Positions 14,660 to 15,652 of a stretch of DNA of 15,652 nucleotides are shown piece after piece. The notes under the pieces were generated by a model. That model searched no databases. It was not told the origin of the DNA and worked only from the letters and a program-made list of their open reading frames with translations. The stretch's first letter is position 1. The number at the start of each line of letters is the position of its first letter. The DNA is from PGYR01 sp041595255 (GTDB taxonomy: Bacteria > Bacteroidota > Ignavibacteria > Kapaibacteriales > UBA2268), in contig JBFHKR010000059.1 in NCBI GenBank assembly GCA_041595255.1, positions 1 through 15,652 of the forward strand. Reading direction: 5' to 3'. Both the position numbers and the translations under genes were made by a program.

Positions 14660-15652
14660 TCATTTCACAACCCTCTTCTTCCACCACCACAGCACTACAA
14701 TAACAGCTCCCCACTCAGCAAAACCAATTACGGCAGGTATCAGCTCCGAATGGGCCGGGAATAGATTTAAGTATTGGAAACAATTACCGATTGGTGTGAG
14801 TAATACTGTCGTACTATTACAATCACTCGGGTAATCGGGTATAATGCTGAATAATCTCTGTGATACTACTTGAATTAATAGCAGAGCATATAAGAAGTTT
14901 TTGTTTGCTTTTGTTAGCTCAATTGTGTCTAATACTTTTGCCGCTAATATAAATACTACTGGAAATCCCCAATAGGCAATTCGCTCTGTATCTGCTCCAC
15001 CTACATAAGAGAAGACAATTATTATCGCGAGATATGTAGCCATTATCTTGTGTTGTTTCAAATAATTAATTGTCTGTCTGTAGAAAAGTGCTGGTAATAT
15101 AATAACAGCTCCGTAAGCGACTATCCACGTATGGAAGAATCGGAATAGCGATTTGGTATAGAGCATATCTGCTGCTGCATTATAAAACTTGTGCGAGTTC
15201 GTTGGCTCAACTGATAGAGCAACTATTGCATATATTATTAGGAAAATTAGAAGAGGTAAAGCGAGGAGATATTTGTTCACTTGAATTAAGTTCACTTCGA
15301 GAGCCTCGGTGAACTTAGACTTCTTATAATAAAAATATGCCTTCGCAATAATCAGTACTGATGGTATTACAACTATCTCACGAACAAAAGTCCCCAATAA
15401 GGTAATTACCGAAAGCAGGATAATATCGAGCAAAGTTATGCCCCTTTTCAACAAGACTAACAAAGAAGCTAGTATAAGTGAAATAGCAAGTGGGTCAACT
15501 TGTACTGGATAGAATGAACCAAATCTGTGATAACCATGCCATTGGGTTATATACATAAACACGAGAAGATATATCACCCATTTTCGGTTGATAAACCTAG
15601 CCAATAGTAATGCTAATAATATGGAGTTTAGAATAGAGAAGAACCAGTTCAA
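14660..15652 (-). CDS. Multi-pass membrane protein, C-terminal part (possible GT-C glycosyltransferase)
   Basis: The C-terminal 330 or so residues of an inner-membrane protein; the reading frame is open to the right edge, so the true start lies outside the window. About eight to ten hydrophobic segments are seen, including VIYLLVFMYI, ISLILASLLVLL, LDIILLSVITLLGTFVRE, LLALPLLIFLIIYAIV, YLAIIIVFSY and VVFILAAKVL, ending in a basic WWWKKRVVK tail. The combination of VDPLA, a TFVRE turn after a membrane helix and GGADTERIAYWGFP resembles bacterial GT-C type membrane glycosyltransferases, but the N-terminal catalytic loop that would decide this is missing. It converges with the protease gene, with 34 bases between stop codons. 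Confidence 0.7.
   Translation of the reverse strand: MNWFFSILNSILLALLLARFINRKWVIYLLVFMYITQWHGYHRFGSFYPVQVDPLAISLILASLLVLLKRGITLLDIILLSVITLLGTFVREIVVIPSVLIIAKAYFYYKKSKFTEALEVNLIQVNKYLLALPLLIFLIIYAIVALSVEPTNSHKFYNAAADMLYTKSLFRFFHTWIVAYGAVIILPALFYRQTINYLKQHKIMATYLAIIIVFSYVGGADTERIAYWGFPVVFILAAKVLDTIELTKANKNFLYALLLIQVVSQRLFSIIPDYPSDCNSTTVLLTPIGNCFQYLNLFPAHSELIPAVIGFAEWGAVIVVLWWWKKRVVK

Noticed and set aside
1..15652. Defence system, CRISPR array, prophage, insertion sequence, tRNA or riboswitch
   Set aside because: No repeat-spacer pattern, transposase or integrase motifs, terminal repeats or recognisable RNA folds were seen; nearly all sequence is accounted for by metabolic, replication and envelope genes.

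Overview
The window is an AT-rich chromosomal segment with ordinary, tightly packed bacterial genes. It probably comes from the Bacteroidota/FCB group (Bacteroidetes, Ignavibacteria, Kapabacteria and relatives). Three things point there: an outer-membrane OmpA-family protein with an N-terminal barrel and two OmpA-like regions; a kynurenine-pathway block of the type found in Bacteroidetes; and two exact matches to the Bacteroidetes -7 promoter element TAnnTTTG, each just upstream of a minus-strand operon. Shine-Dalgarno sites are present at some genes and absent at others. No tRNA, rRNA, CRISPR array, insertion sequence or prophage was seen, and no gene-free stretch exceeds 300 bases.

Layout. 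(1) 167-2098, plus strand: the OmpA-family envelope protein. It ends at a strong hairpin (2125-2159) that can also serve the converging minus-strand operon. (2) 7149 down to 2202, minus strand: maf, an ABC-type sugar permease, plsY and polA, in that order of transcription, with a 14-base overlap, abutting ends and a 12-base gap. (3) 13579 down to 7252, minus strand: seven genes joined by overlaps of 1-4 bases or gaps of 2-6 bases: coaD, a cyclase-family (KynB-like) hydrolase, kynureninase, kynurenine 3-monooxygenase, a HisC-like aminotransferase, a lipoprotein, and a TPR/coiled-coil protein with a C-terminal membrane anchor. (4) 13759-14625, plus strand: a secreted trypsin-like serine protease, divergent from coaD, with its own sigma70-like promoter. 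(5) 14660 to the right edge, minus strand: the C-terminal part of a multi-pass membrane protein, possibly a GT-C type glycosyltransferase.

How the genes fit together. The middle of the large operon encodes N-formylkynurenine to kynurenine (cyclase-family formamidase, inferred), kynurenine to 3-hydroxykynurenine (KMO) and 3-hydroxykynurenine to 3-hydroxyanthranilate plus alanine (KynU). This is the core of tryptophan-dependent de novo NAD synthesis or of tryptophan breakdown. The entry enzyme (tryptophan 2,3-dioxygenase) and the exit enzyme (3-hydroxyanthranilate dioxygenase) are not in the window. The promoter-proximal gene is coaD, a CoA-synthesis gene, so two cofactor-related activities appear to share one transcript. 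The aminotransferase could serve histidine or aromatic amino acids, or could divert kynurenines to kynurenate/xanthurenate.

No clearly new large system is visible. The best leads are the coaD-kyn operon with its variant formamidase metal motif, the altered KMO and aminotransferase pocket positions, the orphan permease with a changed EAA loop, and the unexplained lipoprotein/TPR pair. Two start codons were moved inward from upstream TTG codons to ATG (167 and 7149).
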